Notes under the pieces: model-generated
What the model saw: only the letters and a program-made list of their open reading frames with translations
What the model was told of the DNA's origin: nothing
The model's database searches: none
Position numbers and translations under genes: made by a program
Shown: one piece after another, positions 35,030-47,100 of the stretch
Layout: each line of letters starts with the position of its first letter
Position numbering within the stretch: position 1 is the first letter of the stretch
NCBI RefSeq assembly: GCF_000471905.2
Contig: NW_006494931.1
Location: 1,057,253-1,121,252, forward strand
DNA from: Amborella trichopoda
Lineage: Eukaryota; Streptophyta; Magnoliopsida; Amborellales; Amborellaceae
DNA: 64,000 bases
Direction: 5' to 3'

Positions 35030-35440
35030 AAAGTTATTATACAAAGCGATAGTTTCAATAGGGTTGTAACCTTAAACAATCCAATTAAGGGCATACCTCT
35101 AAATTTTGTCATAAATATAATTTTGGTATAAAAAAGTCTTACGATGGCTTGAGAATCTATTTTTATCTTTAATTATAAAACTTTAAACTCTAAAATGGTT
35201 CAAATCTAGTAGATCTATACACATGAAAATCTTGAAAATAGACGGTTCAGATAATGTGTTGCAAGATACACTATTTCTTGGACTCAAAAGCTTTTTTTCT
35301 TTTCATATTCATACATCTCGATGTCGATATGATTAATTAGAGGGCTTTCCAACATCAAAACAACCTTTTATGATGGATTTTTTGAGGTACACCTTTAATT
35401 CTACATTTTAAGGTTGCAACCTTATATAAATTTTTTGCCT
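35030..35440 (-). repeat. Dispersed foldback repeat, copy B
   Basis: The reverse complement of copy A (13965-14330). The left end contains GGGTTGTAACCTTAAACAAT and the right end, read backwards, AGGTTGCAACCTTAAAATGT, so the element has terminal inverted repeats of about 40-50 imperfect bp. It carries ACATCTCGATGTCGATATGA. No coding capacity. Confidence 0.7.
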
Positions 35441-35640
35441 CTTCTTTTGTACATGGAGGTCACAATCATTCTTGTCTTTTAAATTTCAAAATGGATGGTT
35501 GTAAAAATGGCATTGAATGAATACAAAGTTTTTAAAAAAAAATTCTTGAATTTCGTGACTCACCATAAGCCATCCAATTTGGCATATAATGAGTGAGAAT
35601 AATTGTGACCTCCATGTACAAAAGACAAACAACCTCTTTG
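35441..35640. mobile_element. MITE family 2, best-preserved copy
   Basis: The left arm CTTTTGTACATGGAGGTCAC followed by AATCATTCTTG is matched by the inverted right arm (AATAATTGTGACCTCCATGT then ACAAAAG). The arms are at least 30 bp with one or two mismatches. It sits immediately next to copy B of the dispersed repeat, so one element may have inserted beside or into the other. Target duplication not resolved. Confidence 0.8.
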
Positions 35641-36036
35641 TAGACAACCACATTAATTAATGAGCTCAGGAGCATAGTTTACTTCTACTCCTTTAGTCCA
35701 AAGACCTATTTATGAAAATTTTCAATGTGAAATTTTGGGAACACTTAAAAAATATTTGGTGATTATTCTTAGAAAAAAATAAAATTTGTGTTTCTAACAC
35801 TTAGATCTCATCATCTAAAAACTGGATGTTCTCTATTTAATCTCAAAAGTTTTTTGTTTTCAAGTGTACTAGATACTACAACTATAAATTTTTATTTTTA
35901 TATTAATCCATAGGTTTAAGATATTCCATCTCCAAATTGAAGAGTTCTAAAATTAATTCTAAATGGCATTCTATCTGAGGGAATAAATGAACATTTTACT
36001 CCCGAGGGAGTAGAATATCTTTTGGATTAATTAATA

Positions 36037-36236
36037 GAGTAATGATCTTATGAGACCCTCCCATACCCATGTGTGTAGGACCTCAAAGAATCATCATTAA
36101 ATTTGACACAAATCTCTAAAAAAGTCAAGTCTCACACTTATGTGATAATGTTTTTAGAGATCTGTGCCAAATTTAATGGTGATCCTTTGAAGTCCTACAC
36201 ACATAAATGTGGGAGGGTCTCATAGGATCATTACTC
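36037..36236. mobile_element. Mutator-type foldback MITE, family 1 copy 2
   Basis: 200 bp. The left end is GAGTAATGATCTTATGAGAC and the right end, inverted, GAGTAATGATCCTATGAGAC. The flanking 9-mers are TAATTAATA (36028-36036) and GAATTAATA (36237-36245), an 8/9 target duplication. The interior aligns with copy 1 at 10743-10939 (AAAGTCAAGTC, TTATGTGATAAT, GATCTGTGCCAAATTTAAT). Confidence 0.88.
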
Positions 36237-36245
36237 GAATTAATA

Positions 36246-37540
36246 ATGTGGGTTACGATGGAATGTTATTTAAAATCATGAAAACTTATTCAAAGTTCAA
36301 GGGAAAGAGGCAAAAGAAAGATAATGCAACAATCTCAATCTTTTTATTCTTCTTTTTCTAATTTTGGGGACTATGGATATTCTTTTTCAATCCCTTTCTC
36401 CATATGAGAGAGAGATAGGAGGAGAGGGAGGGAGAGAGAGAGAGGGAGGCAATTTATAATGTTTCTAAAGAGAGAGAGGGAGAGAGTTTATAATGTTTTC
36501 TAGAGAGAGAGAGAGGAGAGAGTTTTATAATGTTTTTTAATATCTTTTTCTCCCCAATCCAAATAGAAGTTTGAGAAGATAGGAAATTGAGAATACTTTA
36601 AAAATTGTGATATTAGCATAGGTGCCACCACATGGAAGCATCAAGTCTTAATACCCACCCAATATAAATCTCCTACTTTATCACATATATATCGTATTAT
36701 TTTAAAATGGTGCAAAGCATGGGCAATAGAGATAAAACACTTGGCAATGCCTAAGAAATAAGAGAATAAGGCACTATCTTCATTTATGATTCCTATTCAG
36801 GCCTCATGATTTATTTGCCCTTTAGGTTTCCCACAGGAATTTTGAAAATAAGACTTTAGATTAAATATATGCTATTGTGTTTATTGGCCAGGGTATTTCT
36901 TCTCACCCTAGAGAAAAAGAGAAAAGAATAATTTATACATAGTAATTTGCTTGTGAGCACTAATATTATAGTAGGGAGTATAGTTTACTTCTATGCCCTC
37001 GGTTAAAAGACCTATTAAGGAGGATTTTATCAATATGAAATTTTGGGAATCAATCAACAGTTACTATATAATTTTTTTCAAAAAAAAAAAAAAATTGAAA
37101 TTTTAGTTATCTCACCATCTAAAAATTAAATGCCCTCTATTCAATCTTGACATTATTTTTTTCAAGTGCATAAAAGAGTATAATTAGGAAAAAAAATTAT
37201 TGATGACTCTATCGGTTGAAGAGGTTACGTACTGTTTATACTTGAAAATGCAGTCCCCACCTTGGTTTCGAGCATAAACTCGTCAAAATAGTCGATAGAG
37301 AAAGAGTCATGTCAATTTGTGTTCCGGACCAGAATTAGGCCACAAGATCTTATCCTGCTCAAAGTGTCAATAAAGCCTACTTCCCACACACCTTGGCCTT
37401 AGAGTTTGAGAGAGGTTTTTGAAATATTTAATCAAAAGAGGAGGGGATTTTATAAAGAGCTTAGAACAAAGCTAAAGGATGCAATCAAAATAAATGCTAT
37501 TAATGAAATCAAAATAAGAAAGAAAACGATACCTTAGGCC
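36246..37540. other. Intergenic sequence with GA tract, no gene seen
   Basis: 36400-36535 is a purine-rich array built from GAGAGAGAGGGAGAGAG and TTTATAATGTTTTCTAGAGA, giving an irregular repeat of about 50 bp x3. The remainder shows no coding region. Confidence 0.5.
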
Positions 37541-38830
37541 GGGCCCCTAGTCCTGACGCTCAGAGTTGGTGCCGTTTCAGAGTCAATAATTGCACGACTA
37601 GTTCCGATCCTTTAGGTTTTCACCGGTCAAAGCTATGGGTGGAAGACGGCCCGAAAAGTCGGATTATCTGGACCGCCTTCGGTTTGGATTGAATTGGATG
37701 AGATTCCTCAGATTTGAGATATGAGGTTTGAGTTTGGTTTTAGGTGTTGGACAGGCTCGAGTCTGGTTTGGCATAGCTTACACACATAATCACAAAATTT
37801 CAATTTTTCTAGCTCGAAGAGGAGCTCTATGTATATAAACAAAACAGTTCCACGATCACCATTGGGCTTTTTTTTATGCAATATGGGCCTTCAAATTCTG
37901 GCACCATTGGCAATGACGCCCAATCAGCATTACTTAAAATCAGCACAATTAAATACTCTAAGATCATATGATCTTGGTCCTGGTACAACTTTTTGTGGGC
38001 GAGGTGTTAGATGGTCAATGTTAGTGGTAGTGTCGTTGGAGGCATTCAGAGTGACTTTCTGATGCAAATTGCTACATGTCGTCTTCTGGACATTCTTTCG
38101 TACAACTGACTGACCTATCACATTTCAGCACCATTCTGATTATTGTTGGTGCCATTCCCAATGTCGTTGGTGCCACTCAATAGTTTGGATGCCATCATAT
38201 GATTAACGGCTGATGTGACATTATATTTAAAGAATCTGAGAGTGGCACGCTCTTTCGTACTGACATCTAACATGTTTTAGCCCTCGTTGACATGTGTTAG
38301 TTTATACTGATACGTGACACAAGTTCACACATTTAGCATGTATCCATCTTTAACTGATAGAATCCTGAAGCGGTTGTAAGTGGTGTTGGGGCCACTAACA
38401 ATGTCATCGGGCCGATTTTTTTTTTTCACTTGTCATCGTGTCTATTTGGATTGTCAAGTAGTTTTCTTGTGTCGGCACTGGGAGTGGCAATGGTGTTAGA
38501 ACTTTATGCTTCCGGACTACTTCTAACTTGGTTTTGATATGCCATGCTCGTTCTCAGGTTTATTCCTCAGAGCTTTGAGCATTGCCAAGTGGTCTGGGTT
38601 CATGGGTATGGTTGGTGGTCAACTCAGGATTGGTGTGATTAGCTCAAGTTCCAAGGTCGCTTGCATGGAGTATTTTGGTCTTCTACAACTTCCCAAGTGG
38701 TCTGGGTTCATGGGTATGGTTGGTGGTCAACTCAGGATTGGTGTGATTAGCTCAAGTTCCAGGGTAGCTTGCATGGAGTATTTTGGTCTTCTACAACTTC
38801 TTCGATCGGGATCATAGTGTCTATACATAC
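37541..38830. other. Unassigned repeat-like block with a 108-bp tandem duplication
   Basis: Phrases built on TGGTGCCATTxxCAATGTCGTTGG recur at about 37900, 38145-38170 and 38380-38400. 38585-38692 is duplicated at 38693-38800 with only about two differences. The block is GC-richer than its flanks and may be part of an LTR, but neither LTR ends nor pol motifs were found. Confidence 0.45.
38585..38800. repeat. Tandem duplication, 108-bp unit x2
   Basis: Both copies start CCAAGTGGTCTGGGTTCATG and end TTTTGGTCTTCTACAACTTC. They differ at CCAAGGTCGC against CCAGGGTAGC. The period is a multiple of three and the plus frame 38539-38817 stays open for 92 residues, but there is no homology to support translation. 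Confidence 0.92.
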
Positions 38831-39550
38831 TCAAAATTTGGGATCCTAAAATTAATTATAGGTGGGGTTTTACTTGATGGAGGGAATGGACATTAAGAGT
38901 AAAATATCTTTTTGCTTTACTAAAAGATTACATACTTAATATACATGTGATATGGGGTTTATAGTTATTTTATGTGTATTGTAGCCTAGTATCCAAAAAA
39001 ATAAGCTTTTATGTGCCATGAACTTACTATGCCATGTATAAACAGATACAAAAATATACAACTTTTCATAACAAGTACAATTTATGTTACTTCTCTAAGA
39101 TATGCACTCTCTATGATGGAGGGTGGAGATTAGTGCTAGGTGGAGATGACAAACACACACCCAAGTAAATTAAGTGCCAGACGCCCCATGGTTTCACATA
39201 TATAATATATCAATAAATGTATATACTTAACCCAGTGTTTTAAAACTAAATGACTTTGAATCATCGATCTTGATCGAAAATCGACTGAGAGATCTAACAT
39301 TGAATGACCAAAGAAGGACCACAAAGAACACATCTTAGAATTACAATAATCGATCAAAATAAAAATGAAATGACACTTTAAGGATTTAGGGGCACAATTG
39401 TCATTTTTCCATGGCAGGGGCGTTTGGGACCTTGAGAAAAAGTTAAATGGTGCGATGGCATTTTAGTCATTTTTACCATTCTCAGTCACATTATTTCTCT
39501 GCAAATTGACAAGCTGCTTTTGTTGTGCACGAAAAGCCTCTCCTACCCTC
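38831..39550. other. Intergenic, upstream of the GATA gene
   Basis: Starts AT-rich. 39230-39365 carries CCAGTGTTTTAAAACTAAAT and ATCGATCTTGATCGAAAATC, resembling the TIR-like repeats at 49563 and 50912. No coding region. Confidence 0.4.
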
Positions 39551-40000
39551 CATTAATATATAAGAAAAAAGAAACTTCTCTTAAGAAAAGGATAGAGAGA
39601 GATAGAGACTTAGAGAGAGAGAGTTAGAGAGAGACAGAGACATTAATATATAAGAAAAAGAAACTTCTCTTAAGAAAAGGAATAGAGAGAGAGAGTTAGA
39701 GAGAGAGACAGAGACTTAGAGAGAGAGAGTTAGAGAGAGACAGTCTTAGAGAGAGAGTTCGAGGGGGTCTTCGCTCGTTGTTGCAGTCAGCCGAGGGACA
39801 AAATGGGCCGACATGCTTTCTCTCTCTCTTTTCCTCTTTCTCTGCAACCTAATAAACCTGCCCTTCTCAATTCTCTTTCTAACCAACGCACTTAAGAGAG
39901 AGAGTGACTTAGAGAGAGAACAGTTACAGGGATAGGTGACTTTAGAGAGAGAACAAATAAATGGAGGGAGGACTTGTAGAGAGAATTTAGAGAGAGAAAA
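39551..40000 (+). promoter_or_regulatory. GA-rich proximal region/leader of the GATA gene, with tandem repeat
   Basis: A roughly 90-bp unit starting ATTAATATATAAGAAAAA and ending in GAGAGA purine repeats is duplicated (39552 and 39643), followed by TTAGAGAGAGAG repeats to about 39990. The dense GAGA motifs and a CT-rich patch (39815-39845) lie just upstream of, or within, the transcribed leader. In plants such elements can bind BPC (GAGA-binding) proteins. That they regulate this gene is inference; no transcription start can be read. Confidence 0.4.
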
Positions 40001-40120
40001 AATAAGGCTTTTAATAACAAGCAGTCGTTATGAATCTCAAAGAGACCCATTAATGGAGAATGCCCAATTGCTTTTAGGGAAGAAAGCAGAAGGGCAACTT
40101 GGCTTTCAAATCCCTTTCCT

Positions 40121-41101
40121 GTGAGTCCACAGCCATTCTCTCGCTCTTCCTCTTTCTCTCTCTTTCTTTTTTTTCTTTTCTTTGAGAAATTTCCTTGTTT
40201 GTTCCTTATAATTTATCTGTCATTCTGGGCTTTGTTTTTTAGTATTTATAAGTTGAATTTTTAATGCCCAATTTTTTTTTTTTATGGTATTAATTTACTG
40301 CTGCGTTTTTAGAGCTTTTCTCGATCGTTTCAGGTCCCTCTACATAAGGATTTTAAGTGTATGGCATATATTTTGTTCCTTCTTTATTCTACTCTTATTT
40401 TATTTTTATTTACGGGTTTCATTTTTTTTTGTTTATAAACACCTCATTTCCATTGGAAACCAGTAGAGGTGCCTTTTCTTTCACATCGGGTTTTCTTTTT
40501 TTCTTTTTCTTTGGGTCTCTCTTCTTTTTTTGTTTTGACTTTTTGTTTTTTACATTTTACTTGTCATTGAAAGCTCTCATGTATTGGGATTCTGCCTTCC
40601 ACTACTATTTCCTCATTTTTAACGTATTTTTTCTTCGGTTTCTATTTTTGGTTTTCTTTTTCTTTTTCTTGTTCCCTTTAATAGTCGATAGCGTTATTCA
40701 TTTTATCTATATATTTGAGAATTTGCTATAACTCTCTCTCTTTCTCTCTGAGAATTTGCAGTAATCTTCTCTCTCGCTCTCTCTCTCTCTTCCTCGTGTA
40801 TATATTACTACTACATTAGAATTATATCAATATCTTGTCAACAGAGTTTCTCTTTCTACTGAAACTATTTCTTGATGGGCTTGTGATTCTCATTAGAAGT
40901 GTTTGCCTTCGGCGCTACTAGCCTATGTACAAGCTCTGTGTTTCGAGGGACCGTGAAATCATTTTATCATCTGAAACTTCTGATATCTACAAAAATAATT
41001 ATTCTTCATTTTTGTTATTTCTATGATTTTGACTTTGAAACATCAAGTTTTGCACCGGGGTTTTGGCCTTTTTGTGTTGTTGATTTGGTGTTTTGAATCA
41101 G
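40121..41101 (+). other. Predicted 5'UTR intron of the GATA gene
   Basis: A consensus donor CCT|GTGAGT at 40121 and an acceptor TTGAATCAG|GG at 41101, 57 nt before the ATG, frame an interval that is very T-rich, as plant introns are. A leader exon of unknown start would end at 40120. Not proven without transcripts. Confidence 0.4.
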
Positions 41102-41158
41102 GGTTGCGGTGTTTATCTCAGAGAGTGCAGAGTCGATAGTATTCTTAGGGAAAATCAA

Positions 41159-44100
41159 ATGGGCAAACAGGGTCCTTGCTGCCATTGTGGTGTTACAAGT
41201 GAGTCTTTTCTTTTTCAGTTTGAGTGTTGTTTTTTTTTTTGAGCTTGCTTTGGTTACTCTGAGTAAGTCATTTCATTGTGTAAACTTCCATTGTTCATTT
41301 GACCATTACACGCATGTAACCATGAATCAATACATGCTGCATCCAATCGAATGTATTTTTCGTCAATAACAAAGTATATGCAGAGGATATTACTATGAAA
41401 TTGGAGATTCGTGATGGGTCTGTTCTGATGTCCTGAATTTCGTTTGGACATGGATTTCTTTTTTCCATTAAATTGTTGCATAGAAGTTGTGGAAGTGTCT
41501 AAAATATGGAGCTTTTGAATGTCAATAGTTTCTACCTTCAATATGACAATGTTTATAGTTTAAATCATTTGATTTTTTCTGTTGTCGCCAAAGCGTCATC
41601 AACATGGAAGATTAATTGCAATTTGGTCTCGAAAGAGTATACTGAACTATTTCCTGTCTGAAATTAGGCTTCCTTCCCCCTTCCTTCAATGAATGTAGAA
41701 TGTCTGGATCTTATATCTAAGAATGTTGCAGTACTGGTTGCTGCATATCTCTACGGTGATGGAGTATCTTGATTTTTAGAGCGGTATATGGGGGTTCTTG
41801 CAAAAACCAAGCATTATGAATCTTATGACTTTTGGTATTATTGTTCTATGGCCTCTCCTAAAGAAATTGGGAAACAAATTCTCCACCAGACTTGTTCTCA
41901 TTGGAGGCTTGGCCTTGTGGTCAGAACCAATAACACCAAAAGCCAAATCTTTTTCCTACATTTCCTTCTTCTTAGCCCCAAGAAACTTGCAGAGCTTCTT
42001 AACATGCCCTTATGGATCAATTTAGAGTTCCCCTTCTCCTCTCTTGCTTCTTTCTTCTTTTCAAGCCCAAAATCCTAATGATTTACTCCATGCTTGCCTC
42101 GGGTAAAATCCTTTGATCTCCTTGAGCAATAGCCAAAGTGGCATTTCATAGTGACAATGTTACTTCTATGAGAAAAGTGAGATAAAATATGTGAAGGTCT
42201 GAATCCAAAATGACAAGGACACCTTGTTTCATAAAAGGGAAATTCTGAAGCTGTCATGTTGACTAACTACCCAAGGTGTTTCTCCTCAACCATTGAATCA
42301 ATGGTCTCAGGAGCCTAGCAAGAAGACATGCCTGCAAGTGTCTTCAACGAAGGACCAAAAACAACTACAAATAAAAGTGATGGAGAGGTTGAGGTGACAT
42401 GTCGGTCCTCATGGCGGGTAGCCCATCGACAACTGGGGTATTCACAACTTCCTCAGCCACGAACGACAATTAAGGCTTATGGAAGAGGCAGGAGAATGAG
42501 TCATAACCTTTTTTTGATGGATACAGTTGATGATAATAGTTGAATGTTTCATTAGGATACTTATTGAGAAAACAAAAGAAAAACTTTGAACTGAGTGGAT
42601 GGAAATGGACCTTTTTGCCCTTAAGATAATAGATTTGAAAATCCAGGCATCCATACTGATGTTCCCTCTCCTTCCATAGTATTACAACCCCCTTGTCTCA
42701 TTTCTTTGGCATTGCATCTCCTTGCTTGCAAGGATCATGGTGCCTTTTTTTTTCTTTTTTCTTTCATTTTGAATGGGTAAGATAGAACTTAAATTTCTGC
42801 TTCAGCACTCTCCATCACCATTAGTGTAAGCCCATCTTCCCACAGTCCCACTGAAGTAGGCAACTGGTTCAACTAGAGAAATTGGAATTATAATATTATA
42901 GGTCTCTAGACATTTTTCCCAATACATGGATAATCTATTCACCATGTTCATATCTTGTGATTGGTGTACCCTTCTTTCCAGGTCTTCTTGTAATTATTAC
43001 TCCCGCTGGGGTCAACATTGTTCTACTTTATATGTGTGTATACATGTAGGAGTTTAGTCCTTTATGTGTATGTCAACTTGTCAAGTCATTCTTCTAGTTC
43101 TTTCTTTTCTGTTTATAGACTTCAACTTGAAGGGTTTTGCACAATCATGTAAGCTAGCATACATTATTTTTTCCATCCCCGATCACTGTGCTAAAACTTC
43201 AGATTGGAAGGGGAAATTTTGATATATGCCTGGGCTTTGGGTCCTTCAAAACTTCAGGTTTTACGTTTTCCGTTATATAAGGCTATGGTTGAGGTGTTCA
43301 AAGTCGTTGCACTAAATAGTCTCTTACCATATGCATTTCATGTCTAAGTTTTGGTTTTGCTTCTAGTTTTAAATAAAAGTAGAAGGGCCATGGTTGCTTT
43401 CTGATGGTAAACTCTCTGGATTGTACTTCTCAGTTGCTATGCAGATGCTTTCGTTCTTTTCTTCCCAAGATAACTCCTCTCTACTTGGCAAAACAATCTT
43501 GATGTTAATATTCTTCTGTCACTAGAATCGTCATCATTTTTATTCCAATACTTGAAATGTCCCGATATGCATTAAATAGTTGTGTGGGGCTCCTAATGCG
43601 TTACATATATTAGATATCATGTGCCTTAACATTTTTATATGATTTCCTTAATGTTGAAACTTTTATGGAGCAGGTACTCCACTATGGAGAAATGGACCAG
43701 CAGATAAGCCAGTGTTGTGCAATGCATGTGGGTCAAGATGGAGGACAAAAGGTAGTCTAGCAAACTATGCTCCATTACATGCTCGTGGAGTCTCTCCCAT
43801 TGATACCGAGAATCACAAAAGTCCTAGAGTGGACAAATCACCTTGTAGATCAAGGCCACCTCAATTTTCAATGAGAACAAATCAAGATGATAGGCATGCA
43901 GAGAGAATTGAAAGGCTTCAAGGATATGACCCTGGTCCAAAGGGTCTTGAAGATGATACAAGCAATAGGTCTAGTTCGGGGTCTGGGATATCCTACTCTG
44001 AGAGTTGTGTTCAATTTGGAAGCACAGATGTCAATGATGTGACAGGTTGCCTCTTGTTTTTGTAACTTCTAAAGTGGACTTTTCAAGTGAGGGATATGGG

Positions 44101-47100
44101 AAAGTATGCTATATCCGATGGACTATGATACATTCACAGTCTGCTGGATCATTACTGTCCTTTGAAATGACGAATGGCGATGGGGTGCTAGTGGACCCAA
44201 AAAGAGCAAGGCAGAACCGAATGGGTCTTGCCCTCTCGCCAACACTGTCCGTTTCAATCGATGGCGATGAGTCCATTGCCTTTGTTTTCTCTGTAGTCCA
44301 TTCCTCTCTAGAATATTTCCCCATAATTCTATTTCTGTTTTGTCTATGGTGTGCCTGTAATTGAACATTCTCCCACTCATAATATAGGTTCAGCACAATC
44401 ACATGTATGGGACTCGCACGTACCTTCAAAAAAGAGGACATGTATCACACGCCAATATTTGTCTCCAGTTGAAAAGCTCAGAAAAGATCTCTGTGAAATT
44501 CTACATGAGCAGGATTCCTCCCAACTATCTGGATATTCTGAAGATGATGTTCTGCTTTTTGATAGTGAAACCCCAATGGATTCTGTAGAGATCGGCCTTG
44601 GCAGTGTTCTTATTAAACATCCACTTTCAACATCAGGAGAAGAGGAATCAGAAGCAAGTTCACTTGTGGCTGAAAGCAGATGCTGCATTGTAAATGAGGC
44701 CTACTCAGGGTCTTCATTGTTTCCTGCGCCAACCCTGAACAGGGAAAGAGGTTCAATTCAAGTTGATGATAATGCAGTGAAGTTCAGAGAAGGGGAGATG
44801 GACCGGATTTTTCATGAGAAAATGCATACTCTCGCAAATGAACCTTTGTAAGCTGATGTAGTTTTGAATGTTACATTCCACTTTCTGAGTATCCATGTAA
44901 ATTCATCATAGAAAACATCCCACACACACACACTTGTGCGTGTTCATGTGTTCTGGGTCAATATAATTTGCACAAGTTATAGTTAGAGAAATTCATGCTA
45001 ATGTCCCTCTAAATTATCACTATTTAGGAACTCCCCACCAAAAAGTTTGATTTTACATTCAAACCCTTGTTTTGTATTTTTTATTTTTTCCCATATTACC
45101 TCTAGATCAGACCTGGAACGTCCGAGGTGTAGTTTTTTTGCACATAAACTTACTTTTTAACTTGAAGGTCTGAAGTTGTCTCAAATATCAACTTCGGACC
45201 TTCAAGGTTTGTAGTAGCTTTTTGAGAAACATCAACTTCGGATTTGAAGGTCCTAAGTTGATTTGAGACCTTAATTGTGTTTGATGTAGAGTCGTTTGGA
45301 TTTAAGTGCAAAAGATACTAATTATGTACCCTGTCATGTAAACCATGCAAGTGGGGCTAGATTTTACACCCATGTGGAAGATAATAGTATAAACAGCATG
45401 CCATTCGTGTACCCCATTGTCGTGCATCGTGTAAAGGGGGATATATTTTACACCCATGTGGAAAATATTATTGTAAAGGAGCATGCCGTGATGTACCCAA
45501 CTTCAGACCTTTAAAGTCCGAAGTAAGAGTAATTTGGTGAAAAGTAAAAAATTTGAAGAGAGGGGTAATGAATGTAGAAACAGAAATTTTTTGGGGACTT
45601 TCTAAATAACGGGAATTTGGCGGGATATGGTTGAAATTACCCTTCATAGTTACAAGTTACAGTACTTCCTTTGGTTGTTAGATTCATTGCATATTTTCAT
45701 AAGATGCTGCTTCTCTTGAACGTCTCTATTCTTGCCCCAACTCATGACTCATTCTTACTTTGTATGTTTTTTCAGGGAGAGCTTGCATTCCAATAATTTT
45801 GACACTCTAGGCAGAAATGACTCTGCTTCAAGATACATTGATCCAAATGTATGACTTCATACCTACCTATTCCAGTTCATTAAATTGTTCTCTAAACATT
45901 ACATTTCAGCATAGGATATGCAGATGCACAGATCCATGTCTTTATGAAAACTGCCAGGCATGCTTTTATAGTTCCAAACTACATGCCTAGGAAAGAAAAA
46001 CAATGCCTCATATTACGGTACTCGAGTTTTTTGAACAATCTGCACTTTTCTATCATTAGTGACAAACATTCACTACCCAAGTTTCTCGTAATTTTCTAAA
46101 TGAATTGTTAAATCTGTCAGATGCCTTTCTGGGTCGTAGGTTGAAGCCATGTACTATTTTAAAACCACTTGGGTTTTTAACTAATCTAAATTATGTGCAT
46201 CTCCTTTCAAGGTAAAAAAGAATAATGAATTTGCTGAAGGCAAAGGGGTGCCTTCCTGCTCATCTGGTCTTGTTGCGGGTGGTGTCTCCACAGCAGTCAA
46301 GAGACCTCTTGATTGGGAAGTTTGCAAAAGCATTGAAGGTATGTTCCTATGTTCTTTGTTACATTTTACAACTTTGAAGAACTAATTTGAGGCTTATGAA
46401 AATCCTTTGATTCACACTTATTTCGATAAATTAGTTTCATACCTTAGGATTCACCCTATGCGGTAGGGACATGGAGCTTTTTGTTCCTACCATTTGGTTG
46501 TGGATCCTGCAGTTCTCTGTCTTAAAAAAGGGAAATGTGTCACCTCACTTTTCAATTATTTAAGACCATCATCATTAGTATCATCCGAGCCTTATACCAA
46601 CTATTTGGCGGCTACGTGAATCTTGTTTCACCATTCTGCTCTACACGCAGTTAGGACCTTCAATTATTTAACATTTTTCGCCTTTTCTATTATTTCAACT
46701 CAAAATTATGTGTATTTTAATTGGTATTTTGAAATTACATCGAACACATGGGTAAAATAGTTAGTATATTAGGGGCATTTTTTACAAATTTCCCTTAAAA
46801 AACGAAAGGAAATGGCGTGGTAATAAACTAAGCACAAGTCTTTTAGATGGGTGATAGGTTTAGCCATTCCTTTGCAGGCATGCATCCTAGTCTGCTGAAT
46901 GAGAGCTGCATCAGTGAAAAGAACAAGGAATCAACTTTTGCGAGGCATTTTTTATCTTACTTTGTACTCCATTATAATATATCCCGAGTTTTATTCTATT
47001 TTTGTTATTCTGCCCTTTCCTACGTTTGATTATTCTAGAGGTTTGATGTTATGAGATTTAGAACCTTCTGGGAATATCGCCTTTAGGTTGACATTGATGT

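Noticed and set aside
40357-40731. 124-residue Phe-rich hydrophobic frame, membrane-protein-like
   Set aside because: Lies in a T-rich predicted 5'UTR intron; poly-T yields Phe/Leu and there is no homology.
41788-42078. Two overlapping plus frames (96 and 75 residues) in intron 1
   Set aside because: No homology recognised and they overlap in different phases; the minus strand is equally unconvincing.
44047-44441. Frames running from exon 2 into intron 2 and on the opposite strand
   Set aside because: They are antisense or intron read-through of the GATA gene; splice sites and phase explain the interval better.
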